64,000 nucleotides of DNA from Bradyrhizobium sp. 138 (GTDB lineage Bacteria > Pseudomonadota > Alphaproteobacteria > Rhizobiales > Xanthobacteraceae). Positions 9,275 through 18,151 of this stretch are shown here, piece by piece. The notes below the pieces were generated by a model. The model did no database searches. It saw only the letters and a list, made by a program, of their open reading frames with translations, and was not told the DNA's origin. The DNA lies in assembly GCF_023074075.1 (NCBI RefSeq), contig NZ_JADPKT010000063.1:62001-126000 (forward strand), in the 5' to 3' direction. A program made the translations under genes and the position numbers. How positions within the stretch are numbered: position 1 is the stretch's first letter; every line of letters begins with the position of its first letter.

Positions 9275-9296
9275 AGGCGCGCAGCGTCGCGCGCCT
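9275..9296 (+). terminator. Hairpin after the serine hydrolase gene
   Basis: AGGCGCGC and GCGCGCCT form perfect 8-base arms around a 6-base loop, 13 bases after the stop codon. There is no T-run, so it is a possible rather than a classical terminator. Confidence 0.5.
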
Positions 9297-9313
9297 TCGC
9301 GGCAATGGATAAC

Positions 9314-9345
9314 CTCGTGCTCGAAAGCTCAGCTTCGGGCACGAG
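9314..9345 (+). promoter_or_regulatory. Stem-loop in the leader of the acyl-CoA synthetase gene
   Basis: CTCGTGC faces GCACGAG, and the stem extends inward past one mismatch (CGAA facing TTCG). It ends 11 bases before the GAGGAG ribosome binding site. Its role is unknown. Confidence 0.4.
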
Positions 9346-9368
9346 ACAATAATTTCGAGGAGACGAAC

Positions 9369-11075
9369 TTGGCGAGCGATCTGGCGGACAAAGCGGACAG
9401 CTACGTTTGCGGCATCTCGGACGCGCCGCTGCTCGGCGACACCATCGGGCGCAGCCTCGACCAGGCCGCGCAGCGTTGGGGCGATCGCGAGGCCCTGATC
9501 TCGCCCAGCCATGGCGTCAGGTGGACCTGGCGAGAATTCGCCGAGCGGGTCGATGCGCTCGCCGCCGGCTTTCTCGCACTCGGACTCGAGCGGGGAGGAC
9601 GGATCGGTATCTGGTCGCTGAACCGACCGGAATGGACGCTGACCCAGTTCGCCGCCGCCAAGGCCGGCCTCATCCTCGTGACGATCAATCCTGCTTATCG
9701 GCTCAGCGAGCTGGAATTTGCGCTGAAGAAGGTCGGCTGCGCGGCGATCGTCACCGCGACGGCGTTCAAGACCAGCAACTACATGGAGATGCTCAACACG
9801 CTGCTGCCCGAGCTCGCCAGCGCCGGGCCCGGACAGTTGCAGGCCGAGCGGCTGCCCGCCTTGCGGATCGTGATCCAGATCGGCGGCCCTGCAGCACCAG
9901 GCACGATCCCGTTCGAGGAGGTCGCCGGGATGGGCCGAGCGGAGCATCACCAGCAACTCGCTGCGCTCGGCGCCGCCCTGCAATTCGACGATCCCGTCAA
10001 CATCCAGTTCACCAGTGGCACCACGGGATCGCCAAAGGGCGTGACGCTGACCCATCACAACATCCTCAACAATGGCTATTTCACGGGACGCGCGATGCGC
10101 CTCACCGAGCAGGACCGCATCTGCATTCCGGTGCCGCTCTATCACTGCTTCGGCATGGTAATGGGGAATCTCGCATCGGTCACACTCGGCACGACCATGG
10201 TTTATCCCGGCGAGGGTTTCGATCCGCTCACGACGCTGCGTACGATCGAACAGGAGAAATGCACGGCGCTTTATGGCGTACCGACCATGTTCATCGCCGA
10301 GCTCGATCATCCCGAATTCGCGACTTTCAACCTGAAATCGCTCCGCACCGGCATCATGGCCGGCGCGCCCTGCCCGGTCGAGGTGATGAAGCGCGTCAAC
10401 ACCGAGATGAACATGCGCGAGGTCACGATTGCCTACGGCATGACCGAGACCAGTCCCGTCAGCTTCCAGAGCGCGACGGACGATCCGCTCGAGCGCCGCG
10501 TCTCCACGGTCGGACGGATCCATCCGCATGTCGAGGTCAAGGTCGTCGATCTCGAGGGCAGGATCGTCAAGCGCGGCGAACGGGGCGAGCTGTGCACCCG
10601 CGGCTACAGCGTCATGCTGGGCTATTGGGAGGAGAGCGAGAAGACCGCCGACGTGCTCGATGCCAACGGCTGGATGCACACCGGCGACCTCGCCACCATC
10701 GACGACGAGGGCTATTGCAACATCGTCGGCCGCATCAAGGACATGGTGATCCGCGGCGGCGAAAATCTCTATCCGCGCGAGATCGAGGAGTTTCTCTATC
10801 GTCACCCCAAGATCCAGGATGTGCAGATCTTCGGCGTGGCGGATAGCCGCTATGGCGAGGAGCTCTGCGCCTGGGTCCGCGTCAGATCGGGCGAGACGCT
10901 GACCGCAGAGGAGGTCCGCGCCTTCTGCGAGGGCCAGATCGCCCACAACAAGATTCCGCGCTACGTGGAGTTCGTCGACGAATTCCCGATGACGGTGACG
11001 GGAAAGATCCAGAAGTTCTTGATGCGCGATGCCGTGGAGCAGCGGCTGGGGCTGAAGGCGGCGAAGACGGCGTGA
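9369..11075 (+). CDS. Acyl-CoA synthetase (AMP-binding, fatty-acid type)
   Basis: The enzyme has 568 residues and should activate a carboxylic acid, probably a fatty acid, to its CoA thioester through an acyl-adenylate. The P-loop motif is FTSGTTGSPKGVTLTHHN. YGMTETSP and the hinge GRIKDMVIRGGENLYPREIEE follow. TGKIQK near the C-terminus holds the catalytic Lys. The start is TTG, chosen because GAGGAG lies 6 bases before it and the next Met is far inside the conserved domain. It resembles medium/long-chain FadD3/AcsF-like enzymes, but chain length cannot be predicted. No beta-oxidation genes are adjacent. Confidence 0.9.
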   Translation: MASDLADKADSYVCGISDAPLLGDTIGRSLDQAAQRWGDREALISPSHGVRWTWREFAERVDALAAGFLALGLERGGRIGIWSLNRPEWTLTQFAAAKAGLILVTINPAYRLSELEFALKKVGCAAIVTATAFKTSNYMEMLNTLLPELASAGPGQLQAERLPALRIVIQIGGPAAPGTIPFEEVAGMGRAEHHQQLAALGAALQFDDPVNIQFTSGTTGSPKGVTLTHHNILNNGYFTGRAMRLTEQDRICIPVPLYHCFGMVMGNLASVTLGTTMVYPGEGFDPLTTLRTIEQEKCTALYGVPTMFIAELDHPEFATFNLKSLRTGIMAGAPCPVEVMKRVNTEMNMREVTIAYGMTETSPVSFQSATDDPLERRVSTVGRIHPHVEVKVVDLEGRIVKRGERGELCTRGYSVMLGYWEESEKTADVLDANGWMHTGDLATIDDEGYCNIVGRIKDMVIRGGENLYPREIEEFLYRHPKIQDVQIFGVADSRYGEELCAWVRVRSGETLTAEEVRAFCEGQIAHNKIPRYVEFVDEFPMTVTGKIQKFLMRDAVEQRLGLKAAKTA

Positions 11076-11099
11076 GGGAGCCTCCATTGCCGCCACACC

Positions 11100-11127
11100 G
11101 TCATTGCGAGCGCAGCGAAGCAATGAC
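11100..11127. repeat. Family A repeat, short form
   Basis: GTCATTGC and GCAATGAC flank GAGCGCAGCGAA. Only the outer arms of the family A element are left. It lies between the convergent acyl-CoA synthetase and adenosine kinase genes and could act as a terminator hairpin. Confidence 0.75.
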
Positions 11128-11145
11128 GGACGAGAGAGACGTGTC

Positions 11146-12147
11146 CTACGCCGTCAGCCCGCGCTGCTGCGCCAGCTCCTTCAGCGACACCAGCGGCCGG
11201 GCGCCGATGTGCTGAATCACTTCGGCGGCCGCGAGCGCGCCGAGCTCACCGCACTGCTTGTACGCAAGATTGCGCGCCAGGCCGTACAGGAAGCCTGCGG
11301 CGAAGAGGTCGCCGGCGCCAGTGGTGTCGACCACCTTGTTGACCGGGAAGGCCGGCGCAGCGACGGCGTCTTCGGCCGACACCACCATGCAGCCCTTCTC
11401 GCTGCGGGTGACGATGCCGAGATTGACGTCGTTGCGCAGCTGCTTCAGCGCGGTGTCGAAGTCCGAGGTCATGTAGAGCGAGTGCAGCTCGGACTCGTTG
11501 GCGAACACGATGTCGACGGTGCCGTTTCGCATCAAGGACAGGAACTCGTCGCGATAGCGGTCGACGCAGAAGGAATCCGAGAGCGTCAGCGCCACCTTGC
11601 GCTTGGCATCATGGGCGATCTTGGCCGCCTTGACGAAGGCGTCCTTGGCGTTCTTGGGGTCCCAGAGATAGCCTTCGAGATAGACGATTGCAGCGCCGGC
11701 GATTTCGGCCGGATCGATATCGGCGGGCGACAGATCCTGCGCCGCGCCGAGATAGGTGTTCATGGTGCGCTCGCCGTCATCCGTGACCAGGATGTAGGAG
11801 CAACCGGTGGCGGGACCGTCCGTCGCCGCGGGCGTGTTGAAGGCGACCCCGGCAGCGCGGATATCATGGACGTAGAGCTTGCCGATCTGGTCGTCCTTGA
11901 CCTTGCCGACATAGGCGGCGCGGGCCCCCAGGCTGCCGATGCCAACGATGGTGTTGGCGGCAGATCCCCCCGAGACCTCCGTCGCCGGCCCCATGTCCTT
12001 GTAAATGGCCGCTGCCCGCGCCTCGTCGATCAGGGACATGCTGCCCTTGGTCATGCCATGCTTGGCCAAAAAGGCCTCGTCGGTCCTGACCAGCACGTCG
12101 AACAGCGCGTTGCCGATGCCGAGAACGTCATATTTCACGTCAGCCAT
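11146..12147 (-). CDS. Adenosine kinase, PfkB/ribokinase family
   Basis: The protein has 333 residues. DTTGAGDLFAAGFLYGL contains the catalytic Asp and the anion hole of PfkB sugar kinases, and GGSAANTIVGIGSLGARAAYVGKV is the N-terminal signature. The overall type (YDVLGIGNALFDVLV, long insert with GAAQDLSPADID) matches the rhizobial adenosine kinases, which convert adenosine to AMP in purine salvage. A broader sugar or nucleoside kinase role is possible. It is divergent from murJ, with about 125 bases between them. Confidence 0.85.
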   Translation of the reverse strand: MADVKYDVLGIGNALFDVLVRTDEAFLAKHGMTKGSMSLIDEARAAAIYKDMGPATEVSGGSAANTIVGIGSLGARAAYVGKVKDDQIGKLYVHDIRAAGVAFNTPAATDGPATGCSYILVTDDGERTMNTYLGAAQDLSPADIDPAEIAGAAIVYLEGYLWDPKNAKDAFVKAAKIAHDAKRKVALTLSDSFCVDRYRDEFLSLMRNGTVDIVFANESELHSLYMTSDFDTALKQLRNDVNLGIVTRSEKGCMVVSAEDAVAAPAFPVNKVVDTTGAGDLFAAGFLYGLARNLAYKQCGELGALAAAEVIQHIGARPLVSLKELAQQRGLTA

Positions 12148-12272
12148 TCACCTTGATCCTGTTTGGCGGATTGCGATCCCAGCGGAAATCCGCTTCCTGT
12201 CAGCCTGAAATCCGGCTCGCGGCCTATCACGACCGGGCCTGCACGGGCAAGCAACGGTATTATACAAATCCG

Positions 12273-13808
12273 ATGATCCGCTCCTTCCTGACCGTCTCGA
12301 CGGGAACGCTGGCCTCGCGCCTCTTGGGCTTTGCCCGCGATTCCCTGATCGCGGCGCTGCTCGGCACCGGCGCGGTGGCGGACGCGTTTCTGGCGGCCTT
12401 CCAGCTCGTCAACGTGGTGCGCCGCCTGCTCAGCGAGGGGGCCCTCAACGCGGCGCTGATCCCGGCATGGCTGCGCGTCAGGGACCGCGATGGCGCGGCG
12501 GCCGCAGTGGCGTTCGCGGGACGCGTGCTCGGCACGGTCAGCGTGGCCCTGATCGCGATCTCGGCCGTCATCGCGCTGGTGATGCCGCTGATCATCACGA
12601 TCATCGCGCCGGGATTCCTCGGCAGCGGCACGCTCGATCTTGCCGTTCAGAACGCACGGCTGATGCTGCCTTATCTTGCCTTCGCCGGCCCCGTCACGGT
12701 GCTAATGGGACTGCTGAATGCGCAAGGACGCTTTGCCCTCACCGCATTCTCGCCGCTGCTGTTCAATATCGCCTTGATCGCCGCCATCGCTGTGCTCCTG
12801 GTCTGGCACACCGATGCGGCTTTCGCGGCGTGGATGCTGGCGGCAACCGTCGGCCTCGCCGGCCTGCTGCAACTCCTGATGTTGCTCTCGCAGCGGAGCG
12901 GGCGCCTCGCCACTCCGCTGCGCGTGAGTTTCGACAAGGAGATGCGCGGCTTCTTCGCCAAGGCCATTCCCGGCATGATCGCAAGCTCCGGCCCGCAATG
13001 GCTGATGGTGGCCGGTGCGATCATCGCATCCGCGACGCCGTCCGCGGTGTCCTGGCTCTATTTCGCCAACCGGCTGATCGAGCTGCCGCTCGGCATCGTC
13101 GGCGTCGCCATGGGCACCGTGCTGGTGCCGGAGCTAACGCGCGTGGTCGCCAGCTCCGACCGCGAGGCGGTGGCGCATGCAGAGTCCCGCGCGCTGGAGC
13201 TTGCGACGGGGCTGGCGCTGCCCGCCACGCTCGGTCTGATCGTGCTGGCCGAGCCGATCGTGCGGCTGCTGTTCGAGCATGGCGCCTTCGGTGCGCAGGA
13301 CAGCGCGGCGACCGCGCACGCGCTGATGTGGCTGGCGCTTGGCCTGCCCGCCCACGTGTTGATCAAGGCGCTGGCCCCGGCCTTCTATGCCCGCAGCGAC
13401 ACACTGACGCCGCTCTCAGCCACGGCCAAAGGCTTCGTGGTTGCGGTCGTGCTTGCGGTTCTGCTCGGCCATCTCTTCGGCGCGAGCGGGATCGCGGCGA
13501 GCATCGCGCTTGGTGCCTGGAGCAGCGCGCTCTCGTTGCTCCGCAAAGGCACGGCCGAGTTCGGCTTCTCGGTCGATGCCACCGCCCGCCAGCGGCTGCC
13601 GCGGATCGTCCTCGCCGCAACCGCCATGGGCGCCCTGCTCTGGCTCACCGTGGGCCTCGTGCCTTCCGAGACCCATGGCTTCATCAAGTTCATCGTGCTG
13701 GGCGTGCAGATCGGAGCCGGAATCGCCGTCTACGGCCTGCTTCTGCAAATCCTCGGCGCAGCCTCCTGGCGCGAGACGGTTAACGCGTTGAAACGGCCCA
13801 CTCATTAG
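12273..13808 (+). CDS. murJ: Lipid II flippase MurJ
   Basis: MurJ moves undecaprenyl-linked peptidoglycan precursor across the inner membrane. The protein has 511 residues, the usual length, with about 14 hydrophobic segments. The N-terminus MIRSFLTVSTGTLASRLLGFARDSL is the typical MviN start, and VVRRLLSEGALNAALIP is the conserved segment holding the Arg and Glu of the transport cavity. An in-frame extension upstream is unconserved, so the ATG at 12273 was chosen. A perfect hairpin follows, then trpS. Confidence 0.95.
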   Translation: MIRSFLTVSTGTLASRLLGFARDSLIAALLGTGAVADAFLAAFQLVNVVRRLLSEGALNAALIPAWLRVRDRDGAAAAVAFAGRVLGTVSVALIAISAVIALVMPLIITIIAPGFLGSGTLDLAVQNARLMLPYLAFAGPVTVLMGLLNAQGRFALTAFSPLLFNIALIAAIAVLLVWHTDAAFAAWMLAATVGLAGLLQLLMLLSQRSGRLATPLRVSFDKEMRGFFAKAIPGMIASSGPQWLMVAGAIIASATPSAVSWLYFANRLIELPLGIVGVAMGTVLVPELTRVVASSDREAVAHAESRALELATGLALPATLGLIVLAEPIVRLLFEHGAFGAQDSAATAHALMWLALGLPAHVLIKALAPAFYARSDTLTPLSATAKGFVVAVVLAVLLGHLFGASGIAASIALGAWSSALSLLRKGTAEFGFSVDATARQRLPRIVLAATAMGALLWLTVGLVPSETHGFIKFIVLGVQIGAGIAVYGLLLQILGAASWRETVNALKRPTH

Positions 13809-13828
13809 CGTGCGCGCCGACGGCTCTT

Positions 13829-13851
13829 CACCTCTCCCATCGGGAGAGGTG
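13829..13851 (+). terminator. Hairpin after murJ (family C repeat, short form)
   Basis: CACCTCTCCC and GGGAGAGGTG are perfect 10-base arms around ATC. The sequence is the core of the family C repeat. No T-run follows, so termination is only possible. Confidence 0.55.
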
Positions 13852-13903
13852 GAAATACCCTTGACGGAGCAGCGCAGCTGTTGGAAACGACGGCCGACTA
13901 CCT

Positions 13904-14971
13904 ATGGGAAAGCTGACAATGCCATTCGTTGAACGGGTCTTTTCGGGCGTCCAGCCGACGGGCAATCTGCACCTCGGCAATTACCTCGGCGCGATCGTCA
14001 ACTTCGTGAAGATGCAGGAAACCCACAACTGCATCTATTGCGTCGTCGACATGCACGCGATCACGCAAGGCCTCGACGTCTGGGGCGGCCCGGCCGAGCT
14101 CACGCGCAACACCCGCGAGGTCACCGCGGCGTTCATCGCTGCCGGCATCGATCCGAAGAAGCACATCGTGTTCAACCAGAGCCAGGTCTCGGGCCATGCC
14201 GAGCTCGCCTGGATCTTCAACTGCGTCGCGCGCATGGGCTGGCTCGGCCGCATGACCCAGTTCAAGGAGAAGGCCGGCAAGGACCGCGAGAACGCCTCGG
14301 TCGGGCTGTTCGACTATCCCGTGCTGATGGCGGCCGACATCCTGCTTTACCGCGCAACCCACGTGCCGGTCGGCGAGGACCAGAAGCAGCATCTCGAGCT
14401 CTCGCGCGACATCGCGCAGAAGTTCAACAATGATTTCGGCGATTCCATTCGCGCCCAGGGCGCCAATGACGGCCTGTTCTTCCCGCTGCCGGAACCCCTG
14501 ATCACGGGACCGGCGACGCGCGTCATGAGCCTGCGCGACGGCACTAAGAAGATGTCGAAGTCGGATGCGTCGGACAATTCGCGCATCAATCTGACCGACG
14601 ATGCCGACACCATCGCGCAGAAGATCCGCAAGGCGAAGACCGATCCGGAGCCGCTGCCATCAGAGGAAAAGGGCCTCGAAGCCCGTCCCGAGGCCGACAA
14701 TCTCGTCGGCATCTTCGCCGCGCTCTCCGGCCGCGCCAAGGCCGACGTGCTCAGGGAATTCGGTGGCGGCCAGTTCTCCAGCTTCAAGAACGCGCTGGCC
14801 GAGCTGTGCGTCACCAAGCTCGCGCCGATCGCGGGCGAGATGAAGCGCCTCGTCGCCGACCCCGGCCATATCGATGCGATCCTGAACGACGGATCGGACC
14901 GGGCCCGCGCCATCGCCGAGGAGACGATGAAGCTCTCCAAGGACATCGTCGGCTTCATCTACCGGCGCTAG
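13904..14971 (+). CDS. trpS: Tryptophanyl-tRNA synthetase
   Basis: This class I synthetase charges tRNA-Trp. SGVQPTGNLHLGNYLGAI contains the HIGH-like motif, and KKMSKSDASDNSRI contains KMSKS. Length is 355 residues from the first ATG, or 350 from the ATG five codons later (MPFVERVFSG), which fits the family equally well. The gene is co-directional with murJ and with the universal stress protein gene that follows. Confidence 0.95.
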   Translation: MGKLTMPFVERVFSGVQPTGNLHLGNYLGAIVNFVKMQETHNCIYCVVDMHAITQGLDVWGGPAELTRNTREVTAAFIAAGIDPKKHIVFNQSQVSGHAELAWIFNCVARMGWLGRMTQFKEKAGKDRENASVGLFDYPVLMAADILLYRATHVPVGEDQKQHLELSRDIAQKFNNDFGDSIRAQGANDGLFFPLPEPLITGPATRVMSLRDGTKKMSKSDASDNSRINLTDDADTIAQKIRKAKTDPEPLPSEEKGLEARPEADNLVGIFAALSGRAKADVLREFGGGQFSSFKNALAELCVTKLAPIAGEMKRLVADPGHIDAILNDGSDRARAIAEETMKLSKDIVGFIYRR

Positions 14972-15053
14972 AAACGGTCGGCGCCGGCCCTCCCCTCTCC
15001 CCAATGCTGCGGGAGTGTGGCAGCATGCCGTCCCTGCACATTCCGGGACATGC

Positions 15054-15548
15054 ATGACCAGCAAGCGACTTTGCTACGAGCCGGGCCACAAGCCCAAATG
15101 CCTCGTCATCGTCGATGACACCGCCGAATGGGATCGCGCGGTCTACTATGCCAGCCGCTGGGCGATCCGCGCCGGCGGCGGCGTGGTGATGCTGCGTATC
15201 ATCGAGCCCAATCAGCAGAGCCAGGAATGGCTGGGGGTCGCCGACATCATGCGCGCCGAGGCGCAGGAGGCGGCGGAAGCCGCGCTCGACCGCGCCGCCG
15301 GCCGCGCCAACGGCATCGCCGCGATCACGCCGGAGCGGGTGATCCGCGAGGGCGCACCGATGGAACAGTTGCTCGCCGTGATCGACGAGGACCCTGATAT
15401 CGCCATGCTGGTGCTCGCCGCGAATCCCGGCGCGGAAGGGCCGGGCCCCCTGGTGGCACTGCTCGCGCACGCGGTAGGGACGTTCCCGATCCCGGTGACC
15501 ATCATTTCCGGCGCGCTGAGCGATCAAAGCGTGGATTCGCTGTCGTAG
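15054..15548 (+). CDS. Universal stress protein family protein
   Basis: The protein has 164 residues and a single Usp domain: KCLVIVDDTAEWDRAVYYASRWAIRAGGGVVMLRII at the start, a central helix, and a VIREGAPMEQLLAVIDEDPDIAMLVLAAN segment. The usual ATP-binding GxxG-9x-G(S/T) stretch is not clear (AANPGAEGPGPLVALLAHAV), so it may not bind ATP. The ATG giving MTSKRLCYEPG was chosen, since the upstream frame is unconserved. It lies between trpS and the NfuA-type gene, with a 160-base gap after it. Confidence 0.85.
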   Translation: MTSKRLCYEPGHKPKCLVIVDDTAEWDRAVYYASRWAIRAGGGVVMLRIIEPNQQSQEWLGVADIMRAEAQEAAEAALDRAAGRANGIAAITPERVIREGAPMEQLLAVIDEDPDIAMLVLAANPGAEGPGPLVALLAHAVGTFPIPVTIISGALSDQSVDSLS

Positions 15549-15710
15549 GACGCCGCTTACCCTCCCCCTCCAGGGAAGATAAGAATGCACTTAACTCGCT
15601 GATATAACAACAGAACGCCGTTCTCGCCCCTTGATCGTGCGTTCGCCGTCGCCATCTGCTAGTGGATAGAGCACGCGCCGGCCTTGAACCGGTGACGTCT
15701 GGAGAAAACC

Positions 15711-16280
15711 ATGTTCATTCAAACCGAAGCCACCCCCAATCCCGCCACGCTGAAGTTCATTCCCGGCCGTGTCGTGGTCGACGGCAGCCCGATGGAATTT
15801 GCGAGCCGCGAAGCCGCAGGCCGCTCGCCGCTGGCCGAAAAGCTGTTCGAGGTACCCGGCGTCACCGGCGTGTTCTACGGATCGGACTTCATCACCGTGA
15901 CCAAGGCGAGCGGTGAATGGCAGCAGCTCAAGCCCGCGATCCTCGGTGCCATCATGGAGCACTACATGTCCGGCGCACCGCTGCTCGCCGGCGGCGCGGC
16001 TGCCGACGATGCCGATCTCGACGACGAGGACGAGTTCTTCGACGAGGCCGATGCCGAAACGGTCGACATGATCAAGGACCTGATCGAGACCCGGGTGCGG
16101 CCGGCGGTCGCCAATGACGGCGGCGACATCACCTTCCGCGGCTTCAAGGACGGCATCGTCTATCTCAACATGAAGGGCGCCTGCTCCGGCTGCCCGTCAT
16201 CGACCGCGACGCTGCAGCACGGCATCCAGAACCTGCTCAAGCACTTCGTGCCCGACGTGGTCGAAGTCCGGCCGATGTAG
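15711..16280 (+). CDS. nfuA: NifU family Fe-S cluster carrier (NfuA type)
   Basis: The protein has 189 residues. Residues 1-90 form the Nfu N-terminal domain (MFIQTEATPNPATLKFIPGR). An acidic linker rich in Asp and Glu follows, then a C-terminal NifU-like domain with CSGC in MKGACSGCPSSTATLQ, which holds a 4Fe-4S cluster for delivery to apo-proteins. This is the housekeeping alphaproteobacterial form, not the nif-cluster NifU. A TCTGGAGAAAACC leader gives the ribosome binding site. Confidence 0.93.
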   Translation: MFIQTEATPNPATLKFIPGRVVVDGSPMEFASREAAGRSPLAEKLFEVPGVTGVFYGSDFITVTKASGEWQQLKPAILGAIMEHYMSGAPLLAGGAAADDADLDDEDEFFDEADAETVDMIKDLIETRVRPAVANDGGDITFRGFKDGIVYLNMKGACSGCPSSTATLQHGIQNLLKHFVPDVVEVRPM

Positions 16281-16287
16281 GAGGTGC

Positions 16288-16376
16288 CGTAGGGTGGGCA
16301 AAGCGAAGCGTGCCCACCTTTTCTTTCGGCGACAAAGTGGTGGGCACGGCGCAAGAGCGCCTTTGCCCACCCTACG
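16288..16376. repeat. Palindromic intergenic repeat, family B (CGTAGGGTGGGC type), copy 1
   Basis: CGTAGGGTGGGCAAAG at the left faces CTTTGCCCACCCTACG at the right, with an inner GTGCCCACC/GGTGGGCAC pair. A related copy is at 45.06 kb. It directly follows the nfuA stop codon and may end its transcript. Confidence 0.9.
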
Positions 16377-16398
16377 AAATGCGGCGCTATCGGGGACT

Positions 16399-16475
16399 AC
16401 GAATAGTGAATGACGAATGGCGGATAGACGTTTGGTTCGCTAGACTGCTCCCCATTCGCCACTCGCCATTCGCTT
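16399..16475. repeat. Imperfect inverted repeat (GAATGGCG/CGCCATTC type)
   Basis: GTGAATGACGAATGGCGGAT on the left faces CCATTCGCCACTCGCCATTC on the right. It lies just before the tsaB start and looks like another dispersed palindrome. Confidence 0.55.
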
Positions 16476-16479
16476 TTCC

Positions 16480-17175
16480 ATGTTGATCCTCGCCATCGAT
16501 ACTGCGCTCGACGCCTGCTCCGTCGCCGTGCTCGACACCGAAACGGCCGAGCTCCTTGCGCAGGAGCAGCTGCTCATGAAGCGCGGCCACGCCGAAGCCC
16601 TGATGCCGATGATCGCGCGCGTCATGCAAACGGCCAATCTCGCCTTTACCGCGCTCGACCGCATCGCGGTCACCGTCGGCCCCGGAAGTTTCACCGGCCT
16701 GCGCGTCGGCATTTCGGCGGCGCGCGGCCTTGCGCTCGCCGCCGGCAAGCCCGCCGTCGGCCTGACCACCTTGTCCGCCTATGCAGCCGCCATCGTTGGC
16801 CAGAGCAAATCGGCGCCTGTGATCTCGGCGATCGACGCGCGGCACGACCATGTCTATTTCCAGATCGTCGCCGGCGACGGCAGCCAGCTGGTGCGACCGC
16901 GCGTCGCTTCCATCGACGAGGCGATCGCAGCTTCGCAATTCGGCGCGCCGCACCTGGTCGGCAATGCCGCAGGGATCCTCGCCGAGCGCTGGCTGAAGGA
17001 TATTCCGCAGCCGGTCGCGGTCGAGGCGCAGGTCGCGCCTGACATCAGCTGGGTCGCATGGCTCGGTGCTGCCGCCAATCCCGATACTACGCCGGCACGG
17101 CCGTTCTATTTGAAGGCGCCCGACGCCAAGCTGCCGGCGCAGCCGCCATTTGCAGCACAAGCCGCAACCTCATGA
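16480..17175 (+). CDS. tsaB: tRNA threonylcarbamoyladenosine biosynthesis protein TsaB
   Basis: TsaB is the non-catalytic partner of TsaD in making t6A37 on ANN-decoding tRNAs. The protein has 231 residues with the ASKHA fold: ILAIDTALDACSVAVLD at the start, then RGHAEALMPMIARVM, and TVGPGSFTGLRVGISAARGLA as the signature. Its stop overlaps the rimI start, a pairing seen in many bacteria. Confidence 0.95.
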   Translation: MLILAIDTALDACSVAVLDTETAELLAQEQLLMKRGHAEALMPMIARVMQTANLAFTALDRIAVTVGPGSFTGLRVGISAARGLALAAGKPAVGLTTLSAYAAAIVGQSKSAPVISAIDARHDHVYFQIVAGDGSQLVRPRVASIDEAIAASQFGAPHLVGNAAGILAERWLKDIPQPVAVEAQVAPDISWVAWLGAAANPDTTPARPFYLKAPDAKLPAQPPFAAQAATS

Positions 17176-17657
17176 TGAGATGGCTGTCGGAATGGTGGCG
17201 CGGCGGCACCGCCGCCGTCGAGCCTGCGTCCGCGCGCGATGCCGCGCGGCTGGCGCAGCTTCACGGCGCCTCGTTCGCGCGGGGCTGGGGCGAAGGCGAA
17301 TTCGAGGGCATGCTCAGCGAGCGCAACACGCTGGTGCATCGGTTGCGGCTCGGCCACAGAACCATCGGATTCGCGGTGTCGCGGATCGGGGCGGACGAAG
17401 CGGAAATCCTCTCGATCGCGGTGGACGAGGCCTATCGCGGGCGCGGCCTCTCCCGCACGCTGCTGATGACCCATCTCGGCCATCTCGCGGGGCGCGGCGT
17501 GCGCACAATATTTCTCGAAGTCGAGGAAAACAACCAGCCGGCGCGGCGGCTCTACGTCGGATGCGGATTCATGGTGGTCGGGCGCCGCGAACGCTACTAT
17601 AAGCAGCCGGACGGGGAACATTTGAACGCCCTTCTGATGCGACGTGACTTGTCGTAA
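17172..17657 (+). CDS. rimI: Ribosomal protein S18 alanine N-acetyltransferase
   Basis: This GNAT acetyltransferase has 161 residues and is expected to acetylate the N-terminal Ala of S18. ILSIAVDEAYRGRGLSRTLL is the acetyl-CoA binding motif, and FLEVEENNQPARRLYVGCGF is the RimI signature. The ATG overlaps the tsaB stop as ATGA, which decides the start. MMRWLSEWWRGG is an unusual N-terminal addition to the domain. Confidence 0.9.
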   Translation: MMRWLSEWWRGGTAAVEPASARDAARLAQLHGASFARGWGEGEFEGMLSERNTLVHRLRLGHRTIGFAVSRIGADEAEILSIAVDEAYRGRGLSRTLLMTHLGHLAGRGVRTIFLEVEENNQPARRLYVGCGFMVVGRRERYYKQPDGEHLNALLMRRDLS

Positions 17658-17695
17658 CATTGGTGGCAGAAAGCGCCCCGCCAGGCAGACAAACC

Positions 17696-18151
17696 ATGAC
17701 CGTACTGAAACCTTCCTCCGCATCCAAGGCGTCCGGCATCGAGGCGCGCTGTGCCGCCACGGGCATGCGCATGACCGAGCAGCGCCGCGTCATCGCCCGC
17801 GTGCTCGCGGAAGCGATCGATCACCCCGATGTCGAGGAACTGTACCGGCGCTGCGTCGCCGTCGACGACAAGATCTCGATCTCGACCGTGTATCGTACCG
17901 TCAAGCTGTTCGAGGACGCCGGCATCATCGAGCGCCATGATTTCCGCGAAGGCCGCGCGCGCTATGAGCAGATGCGCGACAGCCATCACGACCATCTCAT
18001 CAACCTGCGCGACGGCAAGGTGATCGAGTTCACCTCCGAAGAGATCGAGAAGCTTCAGGCAGAAATCGCCCGCAAGCTCGGCTACCGGCTGGTCGACCAC
18101 CGGCTCGAGCTCTATTGCGTCCCGCTCGACGACGACAAGCCCACCAGCTAA
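17696..18151 (+). CDS. fur: Fur-family regulator (rhizobial Fur/Mur)
   Basis: The protein has 151 residues: a winged helix (TEQRRVIARVLAE to ISISTVYRTVKLFEDAGII) and a dimerisation domain with HHDHLI. Classical Fur has two CxxC zinc pairs. Here the first becomes NLRD (HHDHLINLRDGKV), as in the rhizobial Mur/Fur group, which responds mainly to manganese. In B. japonicum this protein represses irr and acts on mntH (from memory of the literature). It directly follows rimI and abuts the next gene, so the four genes may be co-transcribed. A likely operator for it lies in front of irr at 48.2 kb. Confidence 0.9.
   Translation: MTVLKPSSASKASGIEARCAATGMRMTEQRRVIARVLAEAIDHPDVEELYRRCVAVDDKISISTVYRTVKLFEDAGIIERHDFREGRARYEQMRDSHHDHLINLRDGKVIEFTSEEIEKLQAEIARKLGYRLVDHRLELYCVPLDDDKPTS

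Noticed and set aside
9267..11123. Long minus-strand frame opposite the acyl-CoA synthetase
   Set aside because: The plus strand carries all AMP-binding motifs; the opposite frame has none.
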